From NCBI GenBank assembly GCA_050330955.1, contig JBHJHJ010000190.1, forward strand, positions 1 to 48,527: a stretch of DNA of 48,527 nt, read 5' to 3'. The translations under genes were made by a program, and so were the position numbers. This DNA comes from JBCCAG01 sp050330955. Lineage in GTDB: Bacteria; Cyanobacteriota; Cyanobacteriia; CAKZMO01. A model generated the notes under the pieces. It was not told the DNA's origin. It made no database searches and saw only the letters and a list, made by a program, of their open reading frames with translations. Below are positions 42,143 through 48,527 of this stretch, one piece after another (within the stretch, counting starts at the first letter, position 1; each line of letters begins with the position of its first letter).

Positions 42143-42628
42143 CTAAAGCGCTAACGCCATCGCCCTATCGAGCAGCGGCGGCAGCAGCAGCGAGATGGCT
42201 ACGAGGAGCGCCGCGATCGCTGACAGCAGCACAGCACCAGCAGCGCAGTCTTTGGCCACCTTAGCAAGCTCGTGGTAGGTCTTTTGGACGGTCAAATCAA
42301 CGACGGCCTCAACTGCAGTGTTGAGCAGCTCCATCGCCATGACCACGCCAATGGTCAGCTCAATCACCGCAATTTCGCCCCGCGACAGATGTAACCAGGC
42401 CCCCAACGCGATCGCCACGATGCCAAAGAGCGTATGCACACGAAAATTCCGCTGGGTCCGAAAGGCGTAGGCGATCCCTGCCCAGGCGTATCCAAAGCTG
42501 ACAAACAGGTTGGAAGCAACCTGCCACGACATATCGCGATTGTCAGATGAGGACTCCAGTCCATCCGTCTGCTGCTTAAGCGACGGCTCTGCAATATTGA
42601 GAGAATCGGTAGAAAATTGCTGAGACAT
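42143..42628 (-). CDS. dgkA: Diacylglycerol/undecaprenol kinase family protein
   Basis: 161 residues; ATG 42628 gives MSQQFSTD, a more usual start than the hydrophobic upstream extension. A variable N-terminal tail of about 35 residues is followed by the three-helix DgkA core: FGYAWAGIAYAFRTQRNFRVHTLFG, then VIELTIGVVMAMELLNTAVEAVVDL, with the family-defining ELLNTAVE-E metal/ATP segment, and KDCAAGAVLLSAIAALLVA. In cyanobacteria and Gram-positives this family phosphorylates undecaprenol or diacylglycerol. It is an integral membrane protein. It follows ybeY, as is common in bacteria. Confidence 0.93.
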   Translation of the reverse strand: MSQQFSTDSLNIAEPSLKQQTDGLESSSDNRDMSWQVASNLFVSFGYAWAGIAYAFRTQRNFRVHTLFGIVAIALGAWLHLSRGEIAVIELTIGVVMAMELLNTAVEAVVDLTVQKTYHELAKVAKDCAAGAVLLSAIAALLVAISLLLPPLLDRAMALAL

Positions 42629-42738
42629 GACGTGGATAAAAACTATATAGAGAGTAAAAACTGGATTGGGACGCTGGGGACACTTTGGGGCAAACAAGTA
42701 CACCATGAAGTCACATACTTTTATGCTAACCTCTATAC

Positions 42739-43332
42739 CTAATCTGCTGTTTGATGTGTACCGTTTGGTGGATCAGTAGAAAACTGGCCTAATCTAGTGA
42801 ACCCTACCGCCGTGAGTAAAACATCTTGCTGTCGTAGCATTGCCTCTAGCTGCTCATCGTCGGGATGGTCCCATTCCAGCAAATGCAATAGGCCGTGGGT
42901 TGCCAGCCAAACCAGCTCTTTAACTAAGGTATGCTTGCGATCGCGGGCCTGTCTTCTAGCAGTTTCTACAGAGATCACAATATCGCCTAGGTAAACCGGA
43001 TAATCTGGCTGCCACTCTGGGGCGCCTTCAACATCGACCGTAGGAAAAGACAGCACATCGGTGGGATTGTCCTGATGGCGATAGTCTCGGTTAAACCGCT
43101 GGATACCAAGGTCGTCGGTCAATAAAAGACCCAGCTCATAGGTTTGGGTCACTGACCAATCAACCCCAAGAGCAGTCAGCCAAATCGCCACCCAATGATT
43201 CCAGGTTTGGGGAGATAAGGGGTCCGTAGGATGATTGGCATCAGCGGCATTGTGAGCCCCGGAAGATATCAACCGGGTTACGGGGCTCACAGGGTCAACC
43301 TGGAGTCCGACGTCTACGGCAGCGATCGCCAT
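42739..43332 (-). CDS. ybeY: Endoribonuclease YbeY
   Basis: 197 residues from ATG 43332 (TTG at 43338 is less likely). The zinc motif HGLLHLLEWDH provides His146, His150 and His156. The RDYRHQDNPTDVLSFP segment (about 82-97) with its conserved Arg is the other family signature, and LGDIVISVETARRQA follows. YbeY takes part in 16S rRNA 3' end maturation and 70S ribosome quality control. The N-terminal 40 residues (VDPVSPVTRLISSGAHNAADA) are longer than in E. coli, as is seen in cyanobacteria. It stands between the DUF3285 and dgkA genes. Confidence 0.94.
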   Translation of the reverse strand: MAIAAVDVGLQVDPVSPVTRLISSGAHNAADANHPTDPLSPQTWNHWVAIWLTALGVDWSVTQTYELGLLLTDDLGIQRFNRDYRHQDNPTDVLSFPTVDVEGAPEWQPDYPVYLGDIVISVETARRQARDRKHTLVKELVWLATHGLLHLLEWDHPDDEQLEAMLRQQDVLLTAVGFTRLGQFSTDPPNGTHQTAD

Positions 43333-43388
43333 CACCAAGCCACCTGGTTCATCATTTCAGCCTTGAGTGCAGCCCATTGGAATCCAGC

Positions 43389-43628
43389 TCATCGGGTCAG
43401 GTACGATAGCCCAATCAGCAGCCCAAGCAGCGCGCTCACCGTCAGCGAGAAATGAAATAGTGATTTACCGCCCTTACGGACCATATTGCGCATGGCCAAC
43501 TTGACATAGCTCGGGGCTGGTTCTACGGACGCTGTGGGCGCTGTGACCTCTGCGGGATCCGATGGAGCTGCTGGCGAGGCTGTAGGGGGTTGGGTAGATT
43601 GCTGCGAAGCAACGTCTGGTTTAGACAT
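43389..43628 (-). CDS. DUF3285 small membrane protein
   Basis: 79 residues; ATG 43628 (MSKPDV) is preferred over GTG/ATG codons upstream. The first 45 residues are a disordered Pro/Ala/Thr/Ser linker. The end PSYVKLAMRNMVRKGGKSLFHFSL, then a single membrane helix (TVSALLGLLIGLSYLTR), is almost the DUF3285 consensus, a family restricted to cyanobacteria. It is a bitopic protein with the basic part in the cytoplasm; its role is unknown. The synteny prfB, DUF3285, ybeY, dgkA appears to be a conserved cyanobacterial arrangement (from memory, not checked). Confidence 0.88.
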   Translation of the reverse strand: MSKPDVASQQSTQPPTASPAAPSDPAEVTAPTASVEPAPSYVKLAMRNMVRKGGKSLFHFSLTVSALLGLLIGLSYLTR

Positions 43629-43700
43629 GACCGTTACCGGTAACTGTAACAATAGCTTAACAAGTTAACTTGCCCTGGGGCCAAACGGCGGGCAATAGGT

Positions 43701-44823
43701 TTAGACCGCCGTTTCAGAAATTAGCGTGTCCTGACGCAGATAGGACTCAATAAACGGATCGAGGTCGCCGTTCATGACGTCATTCACGGCGGTGGTCTCC
43801 GATTGGGTCCGCAGGTCCTTCACCATTTGATAGGGATGGAACACGTAGTTGCGGATCTGATTTCCCCAAGCGGCCTCCACAATATCTCCTCGGATGTCGG
43901 CAATCTGCTGGGCCTGCTGCTCTTCGGCAATAATCAGCAGCTTGGCCTTCAGCAGCGCCATCGCTTTTTCTTTATTTTGAAGCTGCGATCGCTCTTGGGT
44001 GCAGCGAATCGCCACCCCCGTAGGCAGATGGGTGATGCGCACGGCGGTCTCAACTTTGTTGACGTTCTGCCCGCCCTTACCGCCGGAGCGGGTCGTGGTG
44101 ATCTCCAAGTCCTTCTCGGGAATGTCTAGCTCAATTGAAGTGTCTAGAACAGGCATGACCTCAACCCCGGCAAAGCTCGTCTGCCGCTTACCGTTAGCGT
44201 TAAAGGGCGAAATCCGCACCAGCCGGTGAGTCCCCTTCTCGCTTTTAAGGTAGCCATAGGCATAACGGCCATCGACCTGCAGCGTCGCTGACTTGATGCC
44301 GGCCTCGTCTCCTTCAGAAATCTCCGCTAAGCTGACGCGAAACCCATGCTGCTCAGCCCAGCGGGTATACATGCGCAGCAGCATCTCAGCCCAGTCTTGG
44401 GCATCGGTGCCACCAGCCCCAGCATTGATGCTCAAAATCGCGCCGTGTTTATCGTAAGGGGCCGATAGCAACTGCTGCAGCTCCCACTGCTCTAGCTCAC
44501 GGTGGAGGTGCTGCAGCGTTTGGGTCACCTCCTCCATTAAAGCGCTATCAGCCTCCAGCTCCAGTAGCTCTATGGCCGCTTCAGCATCCTCTAGGTTACT
44601 GCGCCAGTCTTTCAGTTGCTGAAGGTTTGACTTAAGGTCGTTCAGGGATTGAAGCGTTTGCTGTGCAGCAGCCTGTTCGTTCCAAAACTCAGGCTGGGCC
44701 GCCAACGCCTCTAAGTCCTGAATCTTTGCGGTTAGGGCAGGAATGTCAAAGATAGTCCTGGGCTTTGCCCAGGCGCTCTGTTAACGATTCAACTTCTCGC
44801 TTAAATTCTGCCGTATCTAACAT
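43701..44823 (-). CDS. prfB: Peptide chain release factor 2, with programmed +1 frameshift
   Basis: The start ATG 44823 opens a 25-codon frame (MLDTAEFKREVESLTERLGK) that stops at TGA (44748-44746) in the slippery context CTTTGAC. Shifting +1 there continues into IPALTAKIQDLEALAAQPEFW and the whole of RF2, 373 residues in all. RF2 hallmarks are the SPF codon-recognition tripeptide (RISPFNANG) and GGQ in SGGKGGQNVNKVETAVR. RF2 reads UGA and UAA, so slow reading of its own UGA when RF2 is scarce promotes the shift: autogenous control, as in E. coli. It is not a pseudogene. It is divergent from sigF with 238 bp between. Confidence 0.96.
44745..44751 (-). promoter_or_regulatory. Programmed +1 ribosomal frameshift site of prfB
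   Basis: On the coding strand the site reads CTT-TGA-C after codon 25. CCCAGGA, similar to a Shine-Dalgarno box, lies a few bases upstream, although it is weaker than the AGGGGG of E. coli. The peptidyl-tRNA(Leu) slips from CTT to TTT while UGA waits in the A site. Confidence 0.93.
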
Positions 44824-45061
44824 TGCAATATCCTTATCTAACCAGAGCTGAACTTGCGCGCACTTCTTCAGCTTACCGCCTGTTATCAAGTACTGCAGTC
44901 GTACTCTTCCCTATTGCCAGTAGCGCCAAAGTAAATCGGTATATCCGCGGAAACGTTCCAAAGAAACCTGAAGCATTCCCGTAAATTAACCATAGCTTCT
45001 GATGCTGAAAACTGAAGAGAATAGGCGCAACACAGTCAAGAGTCTTTAAGGTTTTTCAACT

Positions 45062-45847
45062 ATGGCGACCCTCTCTTCCGTCCGTACTCAGAGCATGGAG
45101 CTCTTGATGGCCTATTATCAGAACCCGTCTACTGAGCTGCGCAACCGGCTGGTTCGACTCAACACAGGTCTGGTTCGCAAGATCGCCCACCGCATTAGCC
45201 ATCAGTGCGCCGAGCCCTACGAAGATCTTGAGCAGATTGGCCATATTGGTTTGATTCGGGCCATCGAGCGATTCAATCCAACCCAGGGCTGCGCTTTTAG
45301 CTCCTTTGCAGTACCTTACATCCGAGGTGAAATGCTGCACTTTCTGCGGGATCGAGGCAGTGCTGTTAGAGTACCCCGCAGATGGCAAGATCTGCAGAAG
45401 GAGGGGCAAAAGCAGCAGGCGTTGCTCGCTAAACAGCTTGGTCGTCAGCCCTTAGAGCACGAAATCGTGGAGGCGCTGGGCGTTTCTGTTGCAGATTGGC
45501 GAGAGGCTCGACTGGCGATGAAAAATCGCTCCCCCCTCAGCCTAGACGCCACTATTTCCCATCAGACTGATTCTACAATCACCCTCGGAGATACGCTGCC
45601 CGACCTAGATTACCAAATTCTACAGCGGCTTGAAGAAGATCGTCAGCTCATCCAGCGCGCCCTAGGCCAGCTTGAGGACAAGACCCGGACAATCATTGAG
45701 TCCGTATTTCTGAAGGGTATGTCTCGTAAAGAAGTCGCAGAACGGATTGGCGTCAGCCCCATGACGGTGACCCGACGTATTCAGCGGGGCCTCGATCAGA
45801 TGGGCGTTGTCCTCTCCCCCCAGCGGACCCTGCGCTCTGACCCGTAG
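45062..45847 (+). CDS. sigF: RNA polymerase sigma factor, SigF group
   Basis: 261 residues from ATG 45062. Region 2 runs about 30-105 (LVRKIAHRISHQCAEPYEDLEQIGHIGLIRAIERFNPTQGCAFSSFAVPYIRGEMLHFLRD), region 3 is about 115-175 (QLGRQPLEHEIVEALGVS) and region 4 is about 200-255 (ALGQLEDKTRTIIESVFLKGMSRKEVAERIGVSPMTVTRRIQRGL). The build matches the cyanobacterial type-3 factor SigF, which in Synechocystis controls pilA1 and phototactic motility and, in others, envelope properties. There is no adjacent anti-sigma factor gene. A short A/T-rich leader lies upstream; no promoter is clear. Confidence 0.92.
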   Translation: MATLSSVRTQSMELLMAYYQNPSTELRNRLVRLNTGLVRKIAHRISHQCAEPYEDLEQIGHIGLIRAIERFNPTQGCAFSSFAVPYIRGEMLHFLRDRGSAVRVPRRWQDLQKEGQKQQALLAKQLGRQPLEHEIVEALGVSVADWREARLAMKNRSPLSLDATISHQTDSTITLGDTLPDLDYQILQRLEEDRQLIQRALGQLEDKTRTIIESVFLKGMSRKEVAERIGVSPMTVTRRIQRGLDQMGVVLSPQRTLRSDP

Positions 45848-45921
45848 CTGCTCAATTCGCGATCGCAGCAGAATATCACAGCAACGTTTGCGCTTAAATC
45901 TCGCTTTATTAAACAACCTCT

Positions 45922-46128
45922 TTAAATTCCATCTTCAGGAAAAACCCATTTTGTCGGCTGGGTCATTTTTTTCCTGGCCGCTTCATCAGCGATCGCCAGC
46001 ATATCGTCTAATGACGTCTGCTGGATGAAGTCAGAGGCCTGTTCTTTATATTCCAAGTTCGGACAGCTTTCCCCTAAAACACAGCCGTTAACGCAGTCAA
46101 CGGCGCAATTAACCTGAGCTGGGTCCAC
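45922..46128 (-). CDS. Small Cys-rich conserved hypothetical protein
   Basis: 68 residues from GTG 46128; AGGAGG at 46140-46135, six bases before the GTG, fixes this start and rules out an upstream ATG. The N-terminus holds four cysteines as NCAVDCVNGCVLGESCPN (Cys8, 12, 16 and 22; CX3CX3CX5C), which suggests metal or Fe-S binding. The rest is helical (EYKEQASDFIQQTSLDDMLAIADEAARKKM) and ends in PTKWVFPEDGI. I believe similar small proteins occur across cyanobacteria, without known role. It follows the sigF gene tail to tail and precedes no gene in the same direction; dnaJ lies upstream, ending... that is, reading toward it, 73 bp away. Confidence 0.8.
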   Translation of the reverse strand: MDPAQVNCAVDCVNGCVLGESCPNLEYKEQASDFIQQTSLDDMLAIADEAARKKMTQPTKWVFPEDGI

Positions 46129-46201
46129 AAGGCACCTCCTGTAATTCAAAATCCCCTGAAAATTGTAGCAAGGCTTCCTAAATTGATCTGGAGGCACGTC
46201 C

Positions 46202-47203
46202 TCAGCGATTCAGTAGGCTGGCGCGGGGGTTAGTCTCTAGACGGCGAAGCTTCTCGTAAAGGATCTGCTCATCGGAGCTGAGGGTTTTGGGAGAGGTAAT
46301 GCAGAGCTCTACGATTTGGTCACCGCGATCGGATTGGTCGTCGCGATCTGGGGCGGTGCGATCCGGGGTGCGCGGATAGCCTTTGCGGGCGAGCCGGAGG
46401 CGCTGACCGGAGCAAATGCCTGCTGGAAGCGTCATCTTGACCGGGCCATCTAGGGTTGGAACGTCGATCGCGCCGCCCAAAACGGCTTCGCATGGCGTTA
46501 CTGGGATGACGCAGGCCACATCGTGGCCAACTAGGCGAAACAGCGGATGAGGCTCAATCCGCACCTGTAGCAGTAGATTCCCGCCATCAGTGCCCTGACG
46601 GGGGAAGCGGAGGCGCTGACCGTCTCGCAGGCCCAGGGGAAGCGTGATTTCTAGGAGCTGTCCAGTCTCCAGACGAATCCGTTCGGGGCCACCTCGGTAG
46701 GCTTTCTCTAGAGGAAGCGTGAGCTGAGCGTCTGTATCTTGCGGATGCGAAGAAGCGCTGACCGTGTAGGTCTTTTTGGTCCGCTTCGGCTCGTAGGGAT
46801 CCTGGCGGGGTGGAGCTTTCGCCTCAGGGGAAGTGGCGCTCCGCACCGTGCGGCGGCGGTTGGTGGGTGCTGCCCCGCGGCGGTTGAGCAACTGGTCGAC
46901 AAAGGTGTCGAAGTCCTGAAACTGACTAAAGTCTGGATCACTCCGCCGACTGCGTCTGCCGCCTGAAAATCCTTTTTGCCGCCAAAATCGGCTGAACTGA
47001 TCGTACTGGCTACGCTTATCGCTGTCGGAGAGAATTTCGTAGGCTTCGCCTACGGTCTTAAAGGACTCTTCAGCCGCCCGGTCTCCCGGATTGAGGTCGG
47101 GGTGGTAGCGGCGGGCCAGCTTTCGATAGGCTGATTTAATTTCTTCTGCAGTGGCGGCCTGAGAGACGCCCAGAATGTCGTAATAGTTGCGAAAATTCTG
47201 CAT
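46202..47203 (-). CDS. dnaJ: DnaJ/CbpA-type co-chaperone
   Basis: 333 residues from ATG 47203. The J domain (about 5-70) reads NYYDILGVSQAATAEEIKSAYRKLARRYHPDLNPGD, with HPD at 34-36 and the closing YEILSDSDKRSQYD. A Gly/Arg-rich linker of about 85 residues follows, partly basic. Two C-terminal substrate-binding domains are present (LTLPLEKAYRGGPERIRL... and TPCEAVLGGAIDVPTLDGPVKMTLPAGICSGQRLRL). The zinc-finger cysteines of type I DnaJ are missing, so this is a type II, CbpA-like protein. It stimulates DnaK ATPase and delivers clients; dnaK lies just upstream in the same direction (73 bp), so they likely form an operon. Confidence 0.94.
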   Translation of the reverse strand: MQNFRNYYDILGVSQAATAEEIKSAYRKLARRYHPDLNPGDRAAEESFKTVGEAYEILSDSDKRSQYDQFSRFWRQKGFSGGRRSRRSDPDFSQFQDFDTFVDQLLNRRGAAPTNRRRTVRSATSPEAKAPPRQDPYEPKRTKKTYTVSASSHPQDTDAQLTLPLEKAYRGGPERIRLETGQLLEITLPLGLRDGQRLRFPRQGTDGGNLLLQVRIEPHPLFRLVGHDVACVIPVTPCEAVLGGAIDVPTLDGPVKMTLPAGICSGQRLRLARKGYPRTPDRTAPDRDDQSDRGDQIVELCITSPKTLSSDEQILYEKLRRLETNPRASLLNR

Positions 47204-47275
47204 GAATGAGCTAACAGCCTAGGGATAAAACATCCTTACACAGCATTTGTATGGGGTAGCTACGGCGCGCCGCGC

Positions 47276-48527
47276 TTAGAGCCAATCGTCATCGTCATCC
47301 CAGTCGTCAAAGCTGTCGTTGTAGCGATCGCGCCGGGATGGGGGAGGGCTACCGCCGTCATAGGGACGCCGGTATCGGGTGCGGGGCTTGTCGTAGTAGT
47401 CGTTGTCGTAACTCCGATCGCTATAGCCTCGGTCGCTATAGCCCCGATCGCTGTAACCTCTGTCACTGTAGCGATCGCCACGGCTGGGTGGCGGGAAGGG
47501 CTCATCGTAAAAGTCTGGATCCCCGACGATAGTGCGCTTGATGGTCCCCAAAATGCTGTCATCCTCATCCTCCCGCTGGGTCACCTGGTAGACCTCCTGA
47601 TTGAGCTCATAGAGGGCGTCCTGCAGATCGGCTTGGGCAATGTCGATGCCCCGCTCGTCCTCCTGCTTTAGGTAGTCCCGCAGCTCCCCCACCAGCGACT
47701 CGATTCTCCGCCGGTATTGATTGGCAAACTGCATGCCAAAGTCGAGCGCCACCTCCCGCAGCTGCCGCTCCGCCTGGAAGGTCAGGGCTTCAGCTTTGTT
47801 GCGCTTCTCGATGCGATCGCGGCGCTCCCGGTCATAGTCGGCGTACTGCTCCGCTTCCTTGAGCATGCGGTTGATTTCAGAATCGCTTAGGCTGGACGCC
47901 CCCTGAATAGTCAGCCCCTGCTCTCGCCCGGTGGTCTTATCCACCGCAATCACCTGCAGAATGCCGTTGGCGTCGATGTCTAAAGACACCGCAATTTGGG
48001 GAATACCCCGCGGCGCGGGGGGAATGCCCATGAGCTTAAAACGGCCTAGGGTCTTGTTGTCGGCAGCCATCTCCCGCTCCCCTTGCACCGCGTGCACCTC
48101 CACGAAGGTCTGGTTGTCCTCAGCGGTGGAAAACAGGTCGGAGCGACGCACAGGGATGGTGGTGTTACGGGGAATCAGCTTTTTCATCACCCCACCAATA
48201 GTCTCCAGACCAATGGACAGCGGCGTCACATCCAGCAGCAAAATATCCTTAATTTCTTGTCCCAGCACCCCCGCCTGAATCGCAGCCCCTACAGCCACCA
48301 CCTCATCTGGGTTGACGTTCTGCGAGATGGGGCACTCCAGCAGCGATCGCACTAAGGCCTGGGCCATGGGCATGCGGCTTCCCCCCCCCACCAGAACCAC
48401 CACGTCAATCTGGCCAGACGAGAGGCCGGCATAGGCCAAGGACTGCTGCAGCGGCACCAGCAGGCGGCTGACGAGATAGCCGCACAGCCCCACAACCTGG
48501 GAGCGCGTCGGCCGCGTCACAAGGAGG
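47276..48527 (-). CDS. dnaK: DnaK (Hsp70) with repetitive acidic tail, N-terminal part outside window
   Basis: The gene runs off the right edge; about 416 C-terminal residues are visible. The last part of the nucleotide-binding domain is present (VVLVGGGSRMPMAQALVRSL, NPDEVVAVGAAIQAGVL), then the linker DILLLDVTPLSIGLET and the substrate-binding domain with IPRNTTIPVRRSDLFSTAEDNQT. A helical lid follows. The C-terminus ends with four copies of a YSDRG-like pentapeptide (15 bp units at 47412-47471), then Pro/Arg-rich sequence and the acidic end DDWDDDDDWL. Cyanobacteria have several DnaKs; a tailed form next to dnaJ fits one of these (DnaK1 or DnaK3 like). It refolds proteins with DnaJ and GrpE. 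Confidence 0.95.
   Translation of the reverse strand, partial: LLVTRPTRSQVVGLCGYLVSRLLVPLQQSLAYAGLSSGQIDVVVLVGGGSRMPMAQALVRSLLECPISQNVNPDEVVAVGAAIQAGVLGQEIKDILLLDVTPLSIGLETIGGVMKKLIPRNTTIPVRRSDLFSTAEDNQTFVEVHAVQGEREMAADNKTLGRFKLMGIPPAPRGIPQIAVSLDIDANGILQVIAVDKTTGREQGLTIQGASSLSDSEINRMLKEAEQYADYDRERRDRIEKRNKAEALTFQAERQLREVALDFGMQFANQYRRRIESLVGELRDYLKQEDERGIDIAQADLQDALYELNQEVYQVTQREDEDDSILGTIKRTIVGDPDFYDEPFPPPSRGDRYSDRGYSDRGYSDRGYSDRSYDNDYYDKPRTRYRRPYDGGSPPPSRRDRYNDSFDDWDDDDDWL
47412..47471 (-). repeat. Four 15 bp tandem repeats in the dnaK tail
   Basis: Four imperfect 15-base units in frame, starting at 47412, 47427, 47442 and 47457, each encoding a YSDRG-like pentapeptide. Copy number is likely to vary between strains because the units are tandem and near-identical. 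Confidence 0.85.

Noticed and set aside
43701..44823. prfB as a frameshifted pseudogene
   Set aside because: The break is the conserved CTTTGAC programmed frameshift site, and all RF2 motifs are intact.

Overview
The window looks like chromosomal DNA from a cyanobacterium. The octamer GCGATCGC (HIP1) is scattered through genes and gaps alike. The gene set is also cyanobacterial: a PII protein with the Ser49/Tyr51 T-loop, a GUN4-domain protein, a SigF-type sigma factor, DUF760 and DUF3285 proteins, RemA (DUF370), phylloquinone genes menC-menE-menI, and a tailed DnaK. A filamentous Leptolyngbya-like or related lineage is my inference only; no rRNA is present to place it. I found no tRNA, rRNA, CRISPR array or insertion sequence.

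Layout. 1-6070: end of an FKBP isomerase gene, a GHL10-type lipoprotein, a small membrane protein, a ferric-reductase-like heme membrane protein, a seven-blade WD40 protein, and a glycine-betaine ABC pair (ATPase plus binding lipoprotein) with no permease between them. 6071-8226: a 0.6 kb noncoding stretch with patterned short motifs, then an archaeo-eukaryotic-primase-like gene whose conserved N-terminus directly follows an in-frame TGA. 8336-15589: scpB, DUF760, an HtrA protease, LysM/M23 peptidase, GT-C glycosyltransferase, a RfaE2-like nucleotidyltransferase, GUN4 protein, glnB, then two palindromic repeat units. 15591-25172: rdgB with a CHASE2 kinase/response regulator operon, remA, an RqcH-like NFACT protein, SH3 protein, photolyase and a class 3 lipase. 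25173-28374: a TIR-NB-ARC-TPR (STAND) gene broken by one in-frame TAG, flanked on both sides by repeat-rich noncoding DNA. 28375-35000: TAXI binding protein, glutaredoxin, tadA, plsC, menC, menE and the convergent menI. 35058-44823: a long minus-strand run (two aminopeptidase P paralogues, M23 peptidase, MBL-fold protein, trpG/pabA, dgkA, ybeY, DUF3285, prfB with a +1 frameshift site). 45062-48527: sigF, a tiny Cys-rich protein, dnaJ and the 3' part of dnaK.

Most of the window is housekeeping and stress physiology: proteostasis (FKBP, HtrA, RqcH, DnaJ/DnaK), nitrogen sensing (PII), quinone synthesis, light-damage repair and chlorophyll regulation. The two regions that look accessory are the primase-like gene with its motif array (6179-8226) and the interrupted TIR-STAND gene (25563-27971). 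Both carry an in-frame stop at a position where the reading frame otherwise continues into recognisable family sequence, and both sit beside unusual repeated noncoding DNA.
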